Source of the DNA: Massospora cicadina
Taxonomy: Eukaryota > Entomophthoromycota > Entomophthoromycetes > Entomophthorales > Entomophthoraceae
DNA: 64,000 bases
Direction of reading: 5' to 3'
Assembly (NCBI GenBank): GCA_022478985.1
Contig: JAKSZP010005662.1
Span: 20,260 to 84,259, forward strand
The notes beneath the pieces are model-generated. The model did no database searches and was not told where the DNA came from. It worked only from the letters and a program-made list of their open reading frames with translations. Shown here one piece after another: positions 22,270-34,853 of the stretch. How positions within the stretch are numbered: position 1 is the stretch's first letter; each line of letters begins with the position of its first letter. A program made the translations under genes and the position numbers.

Positions 22270-22581
22270 ATTTCTTCTAACTATCAAACAAATTAAAGGC
22301 CGCTAAAGATATTAAGAAAATAATTCTTCAAATTGTAGTCATGTATATCAAATCTATATTGTAGTTAGGACTAGTATTTGAAATATTTTATCTTTTCCTT
22401 AAAAGTTATGTTTTTGTTTCATCTTTGCACCTTAAATAGTGCTACTATTTTCTTATGAAAGTACTTTCACATATAATATCTTATAAGCTCTTACTTACTA
22501 GTAATATTTTATGTTAAAAGTCTAAAGTCTTTTAAAACTTCATGAACTTTAAAGCCCAGCCTTTAAATAATCACGCCTTTA
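22270..22581 (+). repeat. LTR-like stretch G2
   Basis: Aligns with 336-632. It ends ATCACGCCTTTA followed by GTGATTCCATCATGGCC, the counterpart of GTGATTTCATCCTGGCAGCC after G1. The left end is not resolved, and the LTR may start further left, up to 22004. Confidence 0.4.
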
Positions 22582-25160
22582 GTGATTCCATCATGGCCTA
22601 ACACAAATACATGTATGAGTAGTCTCAAATGCCATGGATTATAAGCATAACTATAGTAGACCTGACCATTTTAACCCGTTTAGATGCAATCAAACAAAAC
22701 AAAGATACAGCAAGAACTTTATGATGGACAAAAATAACATGATTGGTATGATTTGTCAACAAGAGTCTATTGTTAAAAGAACAAGGTACTCATGGATCTC
22801 ATCACAAATAAAATATTTATTGAAGTTTAATGTATTATTTATGCCATATAGTGAATCATCACGGACTACCTTATGTTAACATTTTGGTTTTTCTTAGAGA
22901 TCTTTTACAAGTGCACAGCGTTCATGACTTTATCAGTGCAGTTATTGCTTATATAGAAGAAGACCCAGAGACTTTTTGTGATGTGGTGATAAGATAACAT
23001 GGTCCATGTAGATGCAGGGCTCTTCACTATCTATGCATGAAGGATTGACTCTTTATGAGGTTATACCCTCAAAGTTTTCCAAGAGGCACAGACTGGGTAG
23101 GATGTATATCCACCTTATCATTATAAAGTTTAAAAGACAGAGGATATACCTCAAATGTAAATGGGTAAGGATCAGAAGTGTCTATGGACATTACATAGTT
23201 TTCCATATTGTCACCCATTATTAAAAGTTAACAAGGCGTATAATAATATATAATACTAAAATTATGCTAAATCAATAGAGTATGTTTGCTATATGTGAAT
23301 AAGGGATCCAACTTGGCCATGTTTGATTTGACAACTGGGGGCTATAAGCTTAGTAAAATTATGTATTATGAATGGGAAGATATATAAGTACCATCTAAGT
23401 GCTATGTAAAATTCCAAGTACTACTATCTAAAAACAAAATTCTAGATTTTTTTATTTAAGTATAAACCTAGAGAACTGTCATAAAGTCTTCTTCACAACA
23501 GAAAGTGCAACTTAGCAGGCTAAGCAACTCAAGAAAAAAAACTCAAATATTTAAAAAGAATTTTCAAACAAGATGTCTTTGCACGCTCTCTACAGTACAA
23601 TTAAGCCCCAAACTATTATAATTGGAATGGCAGAGACAAGACTTGGAGCTGACGCAGACAAGGCTTAGTGTACCATAGAAAAGGGATTAAGCTCAGAGAT
23701 AACTTTGGCTGGGTGAACACTGTCCACCCAAACATATATAGATTTTATTTACCTATGACTGCTACTGAACTAAGAAAGTGGTCTAACATCATTTGACTAT
23801 TTGATAAAAGTTTATAAAAGGTCAATGAAACTATCAAAGAGGATTTCCAGCAAAAAGAAATTCTGGAAATAACGATCATTAGATAAAGGGTTGGAAGAAC
23901 AAGCTGCGTTTTATTCTCCTAAGGCTATGCAGAACTTATTTGTTTTTATGCTGCAAAAATGCTCCATGTAAGTTCAGATCAGTAACTGATAAACCATAGG
24001 GAGAGCCTGTCTTAAGACATTCTGCATCAAGCATAACTGAGAGCAGAATATGTATCTTAACTACAATGAGAATATGTTCAACATAATTTTACTAGACATT
24101 AAGGAAAGGATTATATCATTAAGAGATTTGAGCCTGGAAAGCTTTGGACTTCTGCAAATGATTAGGAACAAAGATATTAACTACTAGATTAAAGTAGATT
24201 CAGAAACGAGCTATGACACATATTTGCTCACAGCAAAGTAGAGCTAATGAGCCAAAATATTCCAAGATCAAAAGGAAGCATTTGGTAAGATTATTAGAGC
24301 ACTTTTTGATAAGGAGGTTGCATACTATTCCTGAATGATTCAGGTTTACTGGGTAGAATTTCTTACTAACCTTCTTTTGGCAATAGTGTAACAGAGAGAC
24401 GAGATTGACTTTGCTTTTGCTTCTTGTGATATTGCAACAACACTTTTGCCAGGAGATATACAGATCAAATAGCCTTTAAATACCCCTAAATCTGACAACT
24501 ATGAAGAATCTTACATGCAATACATACAGAAAACTCAGGAAAGACTCTCTACATAATTGCAGGCTGATTGTCTGTGATGAGTGCACCATGCCACACAAAG
24601 ACACATTTGAGCACTGAATGTTACCTTGAAAGACCTCAGACGCAATAATAAAAAATAAGAGGTGTCATAATGGTGTTGGCTAGAAATTTTCAGCAGATGA
24701 TTCTAGTTATTTCTTGTGGGAACCAGGGCGGATAAAATGCAAGCCTACATCAAATATTCATACATTTGAATTTAATTAAAAGACTTGGACTGTCAAAAGA
24801 TATATGAGTTCATCTGAACGGTGATCCCGCTGCACAGCAATTTTTCAATAATGTACTACAACTAGGAAATATGCTTTGATATTGGATTTGTATTATAGAC
24901 TTGTGGAGATGACAAGCATAGTAACAATTGGTACAATCTTCAACAGAAGAAAGAGGAGGTATTTCCAAATCTGTAAGAGTATATAGTAGACCACGCGTTG
25001 CTGTACCAGAGAGCAATTTATGATAAATAAAAGAAGCTATTAACTTCAATAATAAACAAATCTTATAAGGATTACCACTGTTCTATGAATTATAGACCTG
25101 TCATGTCCCATGACATTTTATTTGGTTAAATCTCAGGGGTAAGAATGAAGGGATTAAGGA
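22582..25160. other. decayed interior after G2, no intact gene
   Basis: About 2.6 kb of A+T-rich sequence with frames no longer than 81 codons. 22634-22879 and 23012-23224 on the plus strand are the longest and match no family I recognise. 24810-25049 on the minus strand contains TATRGLLYTLTDLE, which faintly recalls the Copia GAG-pre-integrase segment (not secure). Nothing else can be supported. Confidence 0.3.
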
Positions 25161-25175
25161 AAAGGGTGTCAAGTT

Positions 25176-25201
25176 GGGATCACCTAGTGCTAAAAAAAGG
25201 A
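25176..25201 (+). mobile_element. 26-bp micro-insertion, LINE 3' tail footprint
   Basis: Insert GGGATCACCTAGTGCTAAAA plus A-rich end, flanked by AAAGGGTGTCAAGTT (25161-25175) and GAAGGGTGTCAAGTT (25202-25216). Confidence 0.8.
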
Positions 25202-25204
25202 GAA

Positions 25205-25305
25205 GGGTGTCAAGTTAGTTACCTTACCTGACTTAAACATACCTTAGACCAACGCTGGGTAAGAGCCAAACATAGACAGGTTGGGACAAAAGGGTCGCGT
25301 GATGG
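25205..25305 (+). pseudogene. fragment of the gypsy gag-protease spacer domain
   Basis: The plus-strand translation across stops (LPDL, then TLDQRW-like and RQVGTKG) corresponds to LQALPDF...TLDQRWVQAKYAQVG at 42.5 kb and to LQALSDL...TQRWVQAKYAQVG in gypsy B near 60.1 kb. Only about 30 codons remain, so it is a scrap of a third element of that family. Confidence 0.45.
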
Positions 25306-25613
25306 GGTGAACAGTGTTACATCAACGTCCTTGAAGACTGCAAATTACACATCATCAAAAAAGGGCTATTACAGTTAACTTCAATACGAGGATTTGTGAA
25401 TCATTAAAAAGTTAATATTACCAAAACAGGAAACATTTGTCTACAATCTTTAAACACAATAAAGATTATATTCATTGTAGTACTAATATCAATAAACTCT
25501 TTTTTGTTTTGATTACTTGCTCGTTTAGATGTAAATTTTAAGAAAAAATTTTCACCAATTGACCAGCCTTTCCGCCCATGACACTTTGAGCCTATGTTAA
25601 AGAAATTGATCCC

Positions 25614-26411
25614 TGTTGAAAAGCAGCAATTTCACAGGTTTGCAAGGAATCTAACACTTAACTAAAAAGGTTTCCTGTTTAATGACAGGAAGAGTGATTC
25701 AGAGCTGATATTAGTTCAGCAAATGTGCCATTGCTCACTTATGATATTAAGGCACTTTTGACCTAAAATAAACTAAAACAAATACTAGTAAAAGTCTAGT
25801 AAACTAAGAACAAGAAAATTATTGGTGATTAAATTTTTCATTTATACATATGTCACTCATAGTAATTTAATGATTACTTATCAGATTTCTTTGACATTAA
25901 TTGGTGGTAACATAAGTTGATTATCTCAACGTCAGTCACAATTAAATCCTAAGAACCAAGGTGACAATTGGCAATCAAATACCCGCCCTTATGGTCCTTG
26001 GCATTGGTTGCTGGAGATCAACTTTACTACTATTCATTGACCATTGGCATCTAACTTGGTATTGGTAAGAACCTCCATTGACTCAATTCCAAAAGTTGTG
26101 GCGATTTTGGCCGCAAGTGTGGTAAACTAAAACTATTGGGAATTTTCTCTGATAATTTGTGGAAGTTTGATCATTGAGATAGCCATAGTTAATTCATTGA
26201 TTGAAATAATTGCTAACTCAGAGCTCCCTTCTCAGGAGCCTAAAAATCATAGAAATAGCTTCAAGTGATTGAATGATAAGTCAGAAATTTCTCCATGGCA
26301 GCCTTAAAGTCATCAACATTTAAAGAATTAAATTGGGGATCATCTTTAATAGGTTATAGCACTACTATCAGAAAATGGTGTAAAAATATAACCTCGTGTA
26401 AAATCCCAACA
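25614..26411 (-). repeat. 3' LTR of gypsy F
   Basis: About 798 bp, plus strand TGTTGAAAAGC to AAATCCCAACA. The end CCCAACA is also that of the gypsy B LTRs. Confidence 0.68.
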
Positions 26412-26799
26412 CACCCTGATTTAACTAGATTATCTCCTTCCAACATGTCTCTGGATGCAAGCCCCTATGTAGAAAACAGGCCAGGAGCCAGAGTACATCC
26501 CCCTCCCTCATGGGATTTCATAAAAAAAGACTGAAATCTGGCGGGACTCATTACCAAAAAAATAAAATATAAAATAACTGACTGCATTAAAACAATAAAT
26601 TTGATGTAGAGCCACAAAGAAAATGGTTGGCTGTCAATGACAACAACACCCATGACCCAAACTCCAAAAAATACTTATAGTCTGTTATCAGTACAATTAA
26701 AAGAGGAAAAAAGATAAGACTACTTTTGTGTTTTGACTCTTTTCTTCTCCTCAATTTATTAGTTAACTAGATGTTGGATAAAATTAGCATGTACTCATA

Positions 26800-27720
26800 C
26801 ATGATCTAAATTATATAGGCATCCAATTCTGACTTATTGATGACCTGAATAGGTCCAACCCAGAATCGGTCTAACTTATTACATCATCTAAAACTGTGGG
26901 TGATGCAGTAATTAACCTTATCACCAATATCAAAAATTGAGTGAGCTTGCCACTTGGAATCTCCATATTCATTGGCTTTAATCTTCCACTTGAGAATATT
27001 GGCATAGGTGAACGACTTTAATCCTATTATACTTTCATTGAACTCTCCAAATACTGTAGGGGCTTCATTTCAAGAATTAGTTCAAGAGCGGAATAAAAAT
27101 CTAAGAACAACTAGCCTGGCGCCTACTAAGAAATCAACACAGCTTTCCCATTGACAAGTGATAGCTTAAATCATAAGCCAATGTTACCACCAACAAATAC
27201 TTTACCAGCTGGAAGGGTCTCCAGAAACAAGCTTCTTCAAGGTAGTAGCCAAAGTACCATTTAACCTTTTGACCATCCCTTTGGTTTCTGGATTGTAAGG
27301 TGCAATCAGCACTACTCATATTCCCATTGATGCGTTTAACTTTGAAATGACATGCATGGTAAAGTTGATGCCATTCTTTGTTAAATTAACCTGAGGGCAG
27401 CCACGAAAAAAATAAACTTCTCCATTATAAACTTGGTAGTGTTGGCAGCAACAACTTTGGCTAAGGCACGCGTCTCTATCCAGAAAATCAAATGATCAAT
27501 AGCCATAATAACATATAGCTTTTTTGCTCATGGTCAATGGCCCTATCACATCAAGGGAGATTGTGTGTAAATGAACCCAGGCTCCACTAGCTGGAAAATG
27601 GTTGCCTTCATGTAGGGCTTGTGGTCTTTAAACATAGAGTAACAAGCAAGATGCTTTGCAACATCAAAATTATAAAAATGTAAGTAGTACTCCCATTGAA
27701 GCAGCCCTAGGGTTTAATAC
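26800..27720 (-). pseudogene. gypsy F integrase (decayed)
   Basis: Minus strand: PYNPETKGMVKRLNGTLATT (about 27235-27305) is the segment around the catalytic Glu of gypsy integrases, here with the ER pair altered to VKR. HWLMI and further decayed stretches follow, then the C-terminal barrel-like piece FDIGDKVNYCITHSF and LDRFWVGPIQVIN (about 26830-26940). The catalytic region is crossed by stops. Confidence 0.65.
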
Positions 27721-27949
27721 AGGTTTACATGTCCAGTTACCTTACAGGCTGATTTGATAATTGCAGTGGATTAAGATAGAATTGGAAACAGAAGGGTTTT
27801 TTCCTGATGACTTTAAACAAATGACATTTAACATATTTGTGATTTTTATCGCCTTGTTCTTACTTGCTGAATTTACAGGGGTTAGTCTTAAATATTTCCA
27901 GTGAGCATCTTCAAATTAAATTATCCTCTCCAATCTTTAGAACCAGAAC

Positions 27950-28330
27950 GGTTGGCAACCTCAATAACCCATCTGAATTTTATGTGCGTTACAATCTTGA
28001 TGCAATCTCAAAATCATGCGCTTGCAATTTTAAAGCCAAATGGCCAATATCCATTCAGGATTTTTTAAGTTATGCAGTCCTCTCAGCAAGTAATGGTCCA
28101 TGACCATGGTAAATTGGACTCTGTGGATGTACATGCAGAACTTCTTAAAGGTGTATATTACTGCAAAGCATTCCAACTTGGTTATGGTATAGTTTTACTC
28201 ATGCTTGCTCAAGTACACCTTGTACATGCTACAGGGTGTTCATTGTTGACATCATCTACTTGACTTAACAAAGCACTGACTGTCAGAAAGGATGAATCAT
28301 ATTGAATAATAAAAGGATGATAAAAACTTG
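27950..28330 (-). pseudogene. gypsy F RNase H (decayed)
   Basis: Minus-strand IIQYDSSFLTVSALLSQVDD (about 28245-28310) corresponds to the TDAS...GAVLSQ start of gypsy RNase H, with Asp retained (YDSS). A later piece, HLALKLQAHDFEI (about 27995-28040), matches the L-Q-x-Y-D-F-x-I block. Stops interrupt it. Confidence 0.62.
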
Positions 28331-28399
28331 AATATTACTCATTGTCACATCATCAAATACATTCTAAGGGCATTTAAAAAGACTGGGCTTCCTTATTCC

Positions 28400-29120
28400 T
28401 TGAAAGGAAATTCTTAGGATCTGTTAACAGCTGAAAAAGTGGCTCAGTGATGTAAACAAAGTTCTTGATGGAATGGCGATAGTAGCTGACCATTCCTAAA
28501 GAAACCTGCACATCTCAAACACTCTTTGGGTTTAAAATGGCCCAAATTGCCTCGACTTTAGGTTTTTGAGTGCATAGTCCATTAGTGACTAAATTAAAAT
28601 CCAAGTATTTAATCTTTTTTCAAAAAGTGCCATTTTAAAATATCTATCTTCCTATTTGCTACTGCTAATTTTTTTAAACTTCTTCCCAAGTGTTCAGGGT
28701 GATCTATGAAAGTGCAACTAGAAACATTTCTATTATCCAGGTAGATGAGAACGCATTACAACTTCAGGTCACTTGACATGGTATCCATCACTTTTTGGAA
28801 CATTGACAGCGCATTGCAAAGGCCTTGAGGCATCCGCATCAGTTAACATAGTCCATAGCAGGTGATGATTGTACGTTTTTCTTGATTCTCCTTAGGTAGA
28901 TTAATATGCCAGTTACCAGATATAAGATCAATTGCTGAAAAGAAATGGCCCCTCCTAGCCGATTAAGAGAATAATCTATCAGCTGTGGCAGTTATTAGTC
29001 TTTTTTATTTTTTATTTTATACATATAAAGGTAATATGACAAATCAGTTGGTTTTATATTTCTTTCACCACTAATATTGGACTTGCCCAAGGGCTTGAAG
29101 ATGGGACCTACAACTCATGG
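28400..29120 (-). pseudogene. pol: gypsy F reverse transcriptase (decayed)
   Basis: Minus strand, in order: IDLISGNWHINLPKENQEK (about 28885-28940), MRMPQGLCNALSMFQKVMD (about 28785-28842), then VLIYLDNRNVSSCTFIDH (about 28700-28755), where YLDD has become YLDN (28732-28743), and HFLKKD. The second catalytic Asp of the YxDD box is lost. Several stops. Confidence 0.72.
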
Positions 29121-30379
29121 TTTAGAAGTTTGGCAATTTCACCAACATTTAAGGCCTCAATTTCTCAAAATAGTCTAATTGGCTTCATACAATTTAGCAG
29201 ATATCTCTGATGTCACCCTTATGTGCTATAGCATTGGTACACTTGAGGTCATAATCCTCATATGAAAACACCCCAGAATATTCTTCAAATAATTTATGGA
29301 CTTAATACTACTGCTCCTCAAAGATCCCTAACAATTTACTCTTGATTAAGTATGGCAAAGAATTTCTTGGAGTTCAGGTCATCTGGCAATCCCATCTCAT
29401 TCAGCTGACCAAATTTATGGAAGGATGTAAGTTCCATAGTAGAATTTAGGTAAGCGTAGGCCACTAATTAATTCTGTTTTATCTGTAGAATCATATCCAA
29501 TAGGTTAGCAACCAGTACTAAATTACACCATGACTGGGGATTAGTATCCAGGTGCAACATGGGTTCAGTTCTACCTTTCTGCCATGGTGCGTGAACTTCA
29601 GCATACAGGTATTCATGAATTTCTAAAGTAAAGCCAGTGCTTTTATTATAATGTTCCTTTGAATTAACAACTATTGGCCTTTGCTCCCTTAAGAAGATCC
29701 ACAAAAATTCTTCAATTTTACCAGGCGGTTTGCTATAATGTTGAACAGTCTGATGCTATTTTATTGTAACAATACCATAATAATATACAGAAAAATATAA
29801 TTGCCTTTATTACTCTAGTATGGATTCCTGTTTCATCTATAAAAGAGCGTCAAGGGTTGTCCTACCTTTCAAGAGTATTTTCTTGAAAATAATACTTACT
29901 ATAAACTGTATCATGAATCAGTGCAAATTTATATCACATAATTTTATTCAGGTAAAACTTTTGCTGGTGCAGTAAAAAGGAGTAATCCAAACTGTAGAGG
30001 CTAAGTACTATATGCTCATCAGGAAGTATATGTTTGCAGTCCCGTCATTCTGTACACCTTAATATGGTTACATCAAGTGCAATCCTTAATTTTTCACTAA
30101 ACATGTAGCTAAAATGTTTATTGGAGCTTCACTGTCAATGATGGCTCAAATATATACTCGATTTGTCCATATATTGGCATAAATGCAATCGGATTAAGAG
30201 GAAATATTGTTTACACAAAATTTGTGCCATCATTAGCCAAATCAAGGGATTGGAAAAGATGTTCATGTACATTATGGAAATCATTACTTAAAGTTGGACC
30301 TTGGAATTGATATGTTACCATTGTCTAAGGTATTGCTATCTAGCTCCATGTACCTTTGTTGCACTTAAGGCTGCTTCAA

Positions 30380-32080
30380 ATATGTTCGCGCCACCTTTTT
30401 AATTATTTCAGGCTCAGCGCCTTTGCTTTTGAACGTGTAACTACAAGAGCCTCACTAATAATTTTTAGTTTTCTGTACAGTAATTTTATTAAATCAAATG
30501 TAATTTGAGCTTAGGTGAAAATGGACTGTTCCCTGTCTATTCCACCTACTCATTTACTTCTTAAGATGCTTTACATCAATAGTTACCACCAAGTTGATCT
30601 TGTTTAGTTTAGTTCAGCAGTACTTTATAACATGGCCATTCTTGTCACACTTGTAACAAGTGACCAAATTTATTACATTGCCCATTTTGGGTTTTTCAAA
30701 TGAACTAGGACTAGCTACAAGGTTGGCTACTGCCTAATTATAATTGTGGTATTTTTTCAAATAATTAGTAGTGCTTGTAGTGGCGTTATAATAGCATTTG
30801 TTGGGCTTCAAAGATGGTCCCAAAAAGCTGCAAAGTTCTACCATTTGGAAAGTTTTTGTATCAGCATTCAAGGCGGAGATCATAGCCTAATGCAGATCCT
30901 TATAGGATAAAGTGGTGATTTCTTTACAATATGTGAATCAAAACTTGTCAACACTCCTGCCCCAGTGAGTATCTGGGCTCCTTAATAGAACTAGTCAGTA
31001 AATGTATCAATGGAGTTATCCTTTCTAAACTAGATGACCATGAATTATGTTTCTGGTTGGCAATGTGCTCAATGCTGCTGAACTCACCCATAATATCATT
31101 CTTTGCTTCTGTGTAAGTCCACTAATTAGCATAATTAAGTAGGATGAGATTCTGACTCTCTATATAAGAACAATTAATTACAACAACAACCTTTTAAAAA
31201 TCCCCACACTCTAAAATTGTCATATCAATAAACCTAAAGAATGCAGGAACATTGTTCATCTGAAAACTCTGGCAGCTTTGGAGTTGTGCAGAAATTTCAT
31301 GGACTTAAGGGGATTGTTGTCAGTACTTACTCACTGGCAGCGACTTTAAATGATGAGGCAGGATGCTGTACTGGATAAACAACCAAGGCTTTAGGCGCTT
31401 TCTGAAGGTTTTAATGACTGGATTCATCAAGGCTGCCATCCTCATATGAGGAACCCTTTCTGAACAGGTTGGATCCGCCTTTGGGGTCCTTTTAACAACA
31501 ATTGGTGTTTCTTTACAGCTTATTAAATAATTGGTAATGGTCTTTCCCATTTCTTTCAGAACAACTAATATGCCTTCAACTTCTAATCCTTATGTCGCAG
31601 TTATCTACCTCTTTAATAGGCTGACGGAGTTTTTAGAATTTTTGTCCAAATATTCCACTAGTAGCATAACTTGATCTCGCATTTCAACCATGTCTTAACA
31701 CAGTTTCATCATAATACTCTCCATGTCATCAACTCTCCACTTCAAGGCCTCTCCTTGCTTAAATGATATAGAGTCCAAAGACATGGCTTTGAGTCTTGAT
31801 AATCTTAACCAAGCCCCTTTAACTTCAGTTTGGTTTAGAGTCTTCATATCAGTGACTAGTAGCTGCAGTTGTGCGATATTCTCCTTGGTTTCTTTTTGTT
31901 GCTTAATGAAAAAATGTATTATATCATATAGTTTATCAGCCTTCTCCATCCCAAGATACTCTAAGTCCACTCTTTTAATAGTTTGGCACTTACCATCCTC
32001 AACTTAGCAGTTTCCCCTTCAAAATACAGTTTGCCGCTGATACTCAACCTCTTTACTAATAGACAAAGTCAGCTCAGAAC
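30380..32080 (-). pseudogene. gag: gypsy F gag with zinc knuckle (decayed)
   Basis: The minus-strand frame 31695-31970 is heptad-rich (KADKLYDIIHFFIKQQKETK) and probably a coiled coil. Frame 31320-31550 and NVPAFFRFIDMTI (about 31210-31250) correspond to ALAFFRLFEMTM of gypsy A. A CCHC knuckle near 30621-30658 reads CYKCDKNGHVIKY, with the last cysteine changed to Tyr. Domain order matches gypsy A and B gag. It contains many stops. Confidence 0.62.
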
Positions 32081-32310
32081 TACCTGTAGTGAGCATCACT
32101 TGTTGAAAAAGCAGCAAATGCAGAGGTTTAAGAGGATTGTAACACTTAATCAAAATATTCCATGCCTGACGACATTAAGATATTATGAGCTGGTAATAGT
32201 TCAGCAAAACTTTCTTAGTTTACTAAATATATTTAGTCACATTTGGCCTACAATAAACTAAAACAAGTCTATTAAAATCCAGTAAACCCAAGATAAAGGT
32301 AACTTTTATT

Positions 32311-34235
32311 TAACTGAGGCAAGCTGACCAGGGGACGGACAATAAAGAGCTCTGAGGAGCAAAACTTATGCTAAACTAAAAATTGTAAAAGCAGAAAAAG
32401 ATGAGAGTATCACATAAACCAAATTGAGTAATAAAAAAAACCAAAAAGATTTAACCAGGTCAGATGCAGTAAACCACTATGCGTCCATGGTGGGGGTGAG
32501 TGGGGATCATGAGGCTCATCTTCCTCCTCTGTGTCAGACAGTGTATGGCAGAGCGCTGAGAGCATGGGCGTAAGTGCATCCTCAAAATGGGGATCAATGT
32601 AGCAAATTGGGGCTTTCAGCTCGAACTTTGCTATGAGGAGGGTGGTGATATATTTTGATAGGGCTTTCTCAGCCTTGAGGTGAACTTCAGTAAGGGTGGT
32701 GAAGGTGGCGATTTTTCTGGTAATGCGAGTCTTTGGGCCAAATTTTGCAACCATTGCAACTTTTTGTATTGCTCTGTTGGCAACTTGGTGGAATCTAAGG
32801 AATTCTTTTTTATGAACTTGTTGCATGGGGGAAGGACAGGGGCGGGCATCCCTTTGGCCAAGACTGTGACTGATTTCATTACATCCTTTCAGAGGGGTGA
32901 CAATCAGGGAGGCAACAGCCTCATTGGTGATTTGATGGTCGCTTTAGAATTCCTTGATATCAGAGCGTAGAGAATAGTGCTGAGTTGAGAAATTGAGCTG
33001 CATATTATGCGCTTATGTACATTTTGAGTCCTGGGGTCTTGACGAGTTGGGGATGGGATTTCCCAAATCATCAACTTCCTTCAAATAATCCCAGGGATTT
33101 TGGTTGAAAATGAAAGGTTGATCAGCATATGGGTGGGTTGGGTTGGGTGGCTGGCTAGTGTGTTTTTTTAATTTACTGGGGTCCATGCTGACTCCTCATT
33201 AGTTGGAGTGGGTTTGGGGGTTGACATGTAGGTTTCTTATTTTCTGAATCAGTGGCAGTTGCATCTACCATTTTGGGTGGTGGGGAGGGAGGATTGTGCC
33301 CCATTCAAAATAATTTTTAATATCAGCAATGGGAACATCATGGGGGGAGTTGATTATGTAGCTCCATCTCAGGCTATTGTGGGGCAGCTCCGCTATTGAG
33401 AGGTCAGGTCAAACAATTGGGACATATAGTGAGCCCTTTGTATACTCTGACCCATAAAGGGTGGTTGGGGGCAGAGGGGACAACGGTGTGAGGGTGAATC
33501 AAAATGGTGATTTCAGTTGATATTGGGCATACAGTTGTAAAGGCGCAAGGGCCCGCAAGTTGGTTTGCTCCATTGTGAACCACAAGTTGTAGAATACGTC
33601 AGTTACATATACTGGCAACCCAGCTGTTAGTTCTTTATATAAAGTATCAGGGGGAGGTGGGTGGGGAGGCCTGCAAATTGACCTACAAGAATGGTGTCAT
33701 CAGGCAACCTGGTGTGAGTGGTTGGGATGGGGGCTCACTGGAACAACAGGGGAATGTTGGCTGCAATTTCAGCATCAGCTTCACAGGTGAAGCTGAGATC
33801 AAAGTACCCCTTGTAGGGGCAGAAGTTGATAAAGCCTGCAGGCTGCATAAGCGCCTGGGCTAATTATATAATTTGTTTGTCAATGTAGGGAATCAAGTTG
33901 CCATATTCAACCTGGAAGCTGAATCACATCTTGCTTTGGTGGAGCACAATGGGGCTATGAGGCACCGCTTGGGAACGTGCAAGGTGGAGGGCAAGATCCT
34001 TGGTGGGAACGTATTGACCCAAGGCATTGGGGGGCTGGTCAACCTAGTTCAAAAGCGTTTTCCCACTGGGCGGAAGATGCTAGGGGTTTCGCCGCTGCCC
34101 CATTTTGGAGCAGTGGGAGGTAGGGCCAAGCACATCGGGGTTTTGCTGTGTGTCAGTTTTTTGAAGTTTTTTAGCTCTTCTGTAATTTTTAGATTCATGC
34201 AAAAGTGATATTGAGTTGAAAGAAAACTTGTGATC
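32311..34235 (-). mobile_element. LINE-3: ORF1-only LINE inserted in gypsy F LTR
   Basis: Near-duplicated flanks (AAGATAAAGGTAACTTTTAT at 32290-32309; AAGATAACTTTATT at 34236-34249) and alignment to the left F LTR define the insertion. It is 1925 bp, minus strand, and like LINE-1 contains only ORF1. Its 3' end (minus) is TGTCCGTCCCCTGGTCAGCT then TGCCTCAGTTAAATAAAAG, the first 26 nt being nearly identical to the SINE 3' region. There is no EN or RT. Confidence 0.72.
32430..34190 (-). pseudogene. LINE-3 ORF1 (broken)
   Basis: Read from 34190 down on the minus strand. The N-terminal half holds the LIPY...GYFDLSF-like core seen in LINE-1. Then come IKNYFEWGTILPPHHPKW (about 33275-33330; LINE-1 has FFEWGSILPPP) and a C-terminal helical part, frame 32410-32826 (EVHLKAEKALSKYITTLLIA, then LTPMLSALCHTLSDTEEEDE), where LINE-1 has MLSAMVRQL. 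Frames at 34049-34285, 32631-32879 and 32410-32826 are parts. No clear zinc knuckle was seen, unlike LINE-1 and LINE-4. Function (RNA coating) is by analogy. Confidence 0.58.
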
Positions 34236-34853
34236 AAGATAACTTTATTAGTGATATTATTTTCATAAATACATAGGCGGCTCATGGAAATTCAATGCCC
34301 ACCTATCAGAAATCATTGGCATCTATTGCCAGTAAATCATAATAAATTCCTAAAGAAAATTATTTGTTCATTCTTGGCATAAGTTGCTGATAAGCCTAAA
34401 GTCCTAGACGTTAAATGCTAATTCAATGCCTGCCTAATGAAATCCTTACATTGGTTGTTAAAGAACAGTTATAATATTATTCAATAACCTAAAGCATTAG
34501 ACATGCTATCAGTTGATACTTCCATCAGCTTAATTCCCAAAGTTGAGGTGATTTCAGACACAATTCTGGTAGACTAAAGGCTATTGGGATTGTCCCTAAT
34601 AACTTTTTGGAAGTCTGATCATCGAGTAAACCATGGTCAGTTCCTGGATCAACATAATTGCTAATTCAGAGCTCCCTTCCAATGAGCCTAAAAAGTCATT
34701 GAATTAGCTTTGAATAGGCAAATTAAATTAGATCTTTCTATATGGAAACCTAAAAGGCATTAACGCTTAAAATTAAATTGGGGAGCATCTCCAATAAATA
34801 AAGCACTAGTATCAGAGTATGTTGGAAAAGGAAAACTGGTTAAAGTCCTAAAA

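Larger units (their letters stand above)
25614..34853 (-). mobile_element. gypsy F: decayed Ty3/gypsy retrotransposon
   Basis: LTRs at 25614-26411 and 32101-34853 (the latter split by LINE-3) share many blocks: TGTTGAAAAAGCAGC, AATAAACTAAAACAA, CAGAGCTCCCTTC and AATTAAATTGGGGA. Minus-strand order is gag with CCHC knuckle, RT, RNase H, integrase. The primer-binding region TGATGCTCACTACAGGTAG (minus, about 32081-32099) resembles those of A and B. Without LINE-3 the element is about 7.3 kb. No matching target duplication is visible. Decay is heavy, with RT and integrase identified only across many stops. Confidence 0.78.
32101..34853 (-). repeat. 5' LTR of gypsy F (split by LINE-3)
   Basis: LTR sequence at 32101-32310 and 34236-34853. 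It matches the left LTR but is more diverged than the A pair. Confidence 0.65.

Noticed and set aside
22634..23224. Frames of 81 and 70 codons after G2 as a DNA-transposon or enzyme gene
   Set aside because: Neither gives a recognisable catalytic motif and both sit in A+T-rich decayed sequence. No function can be supported.
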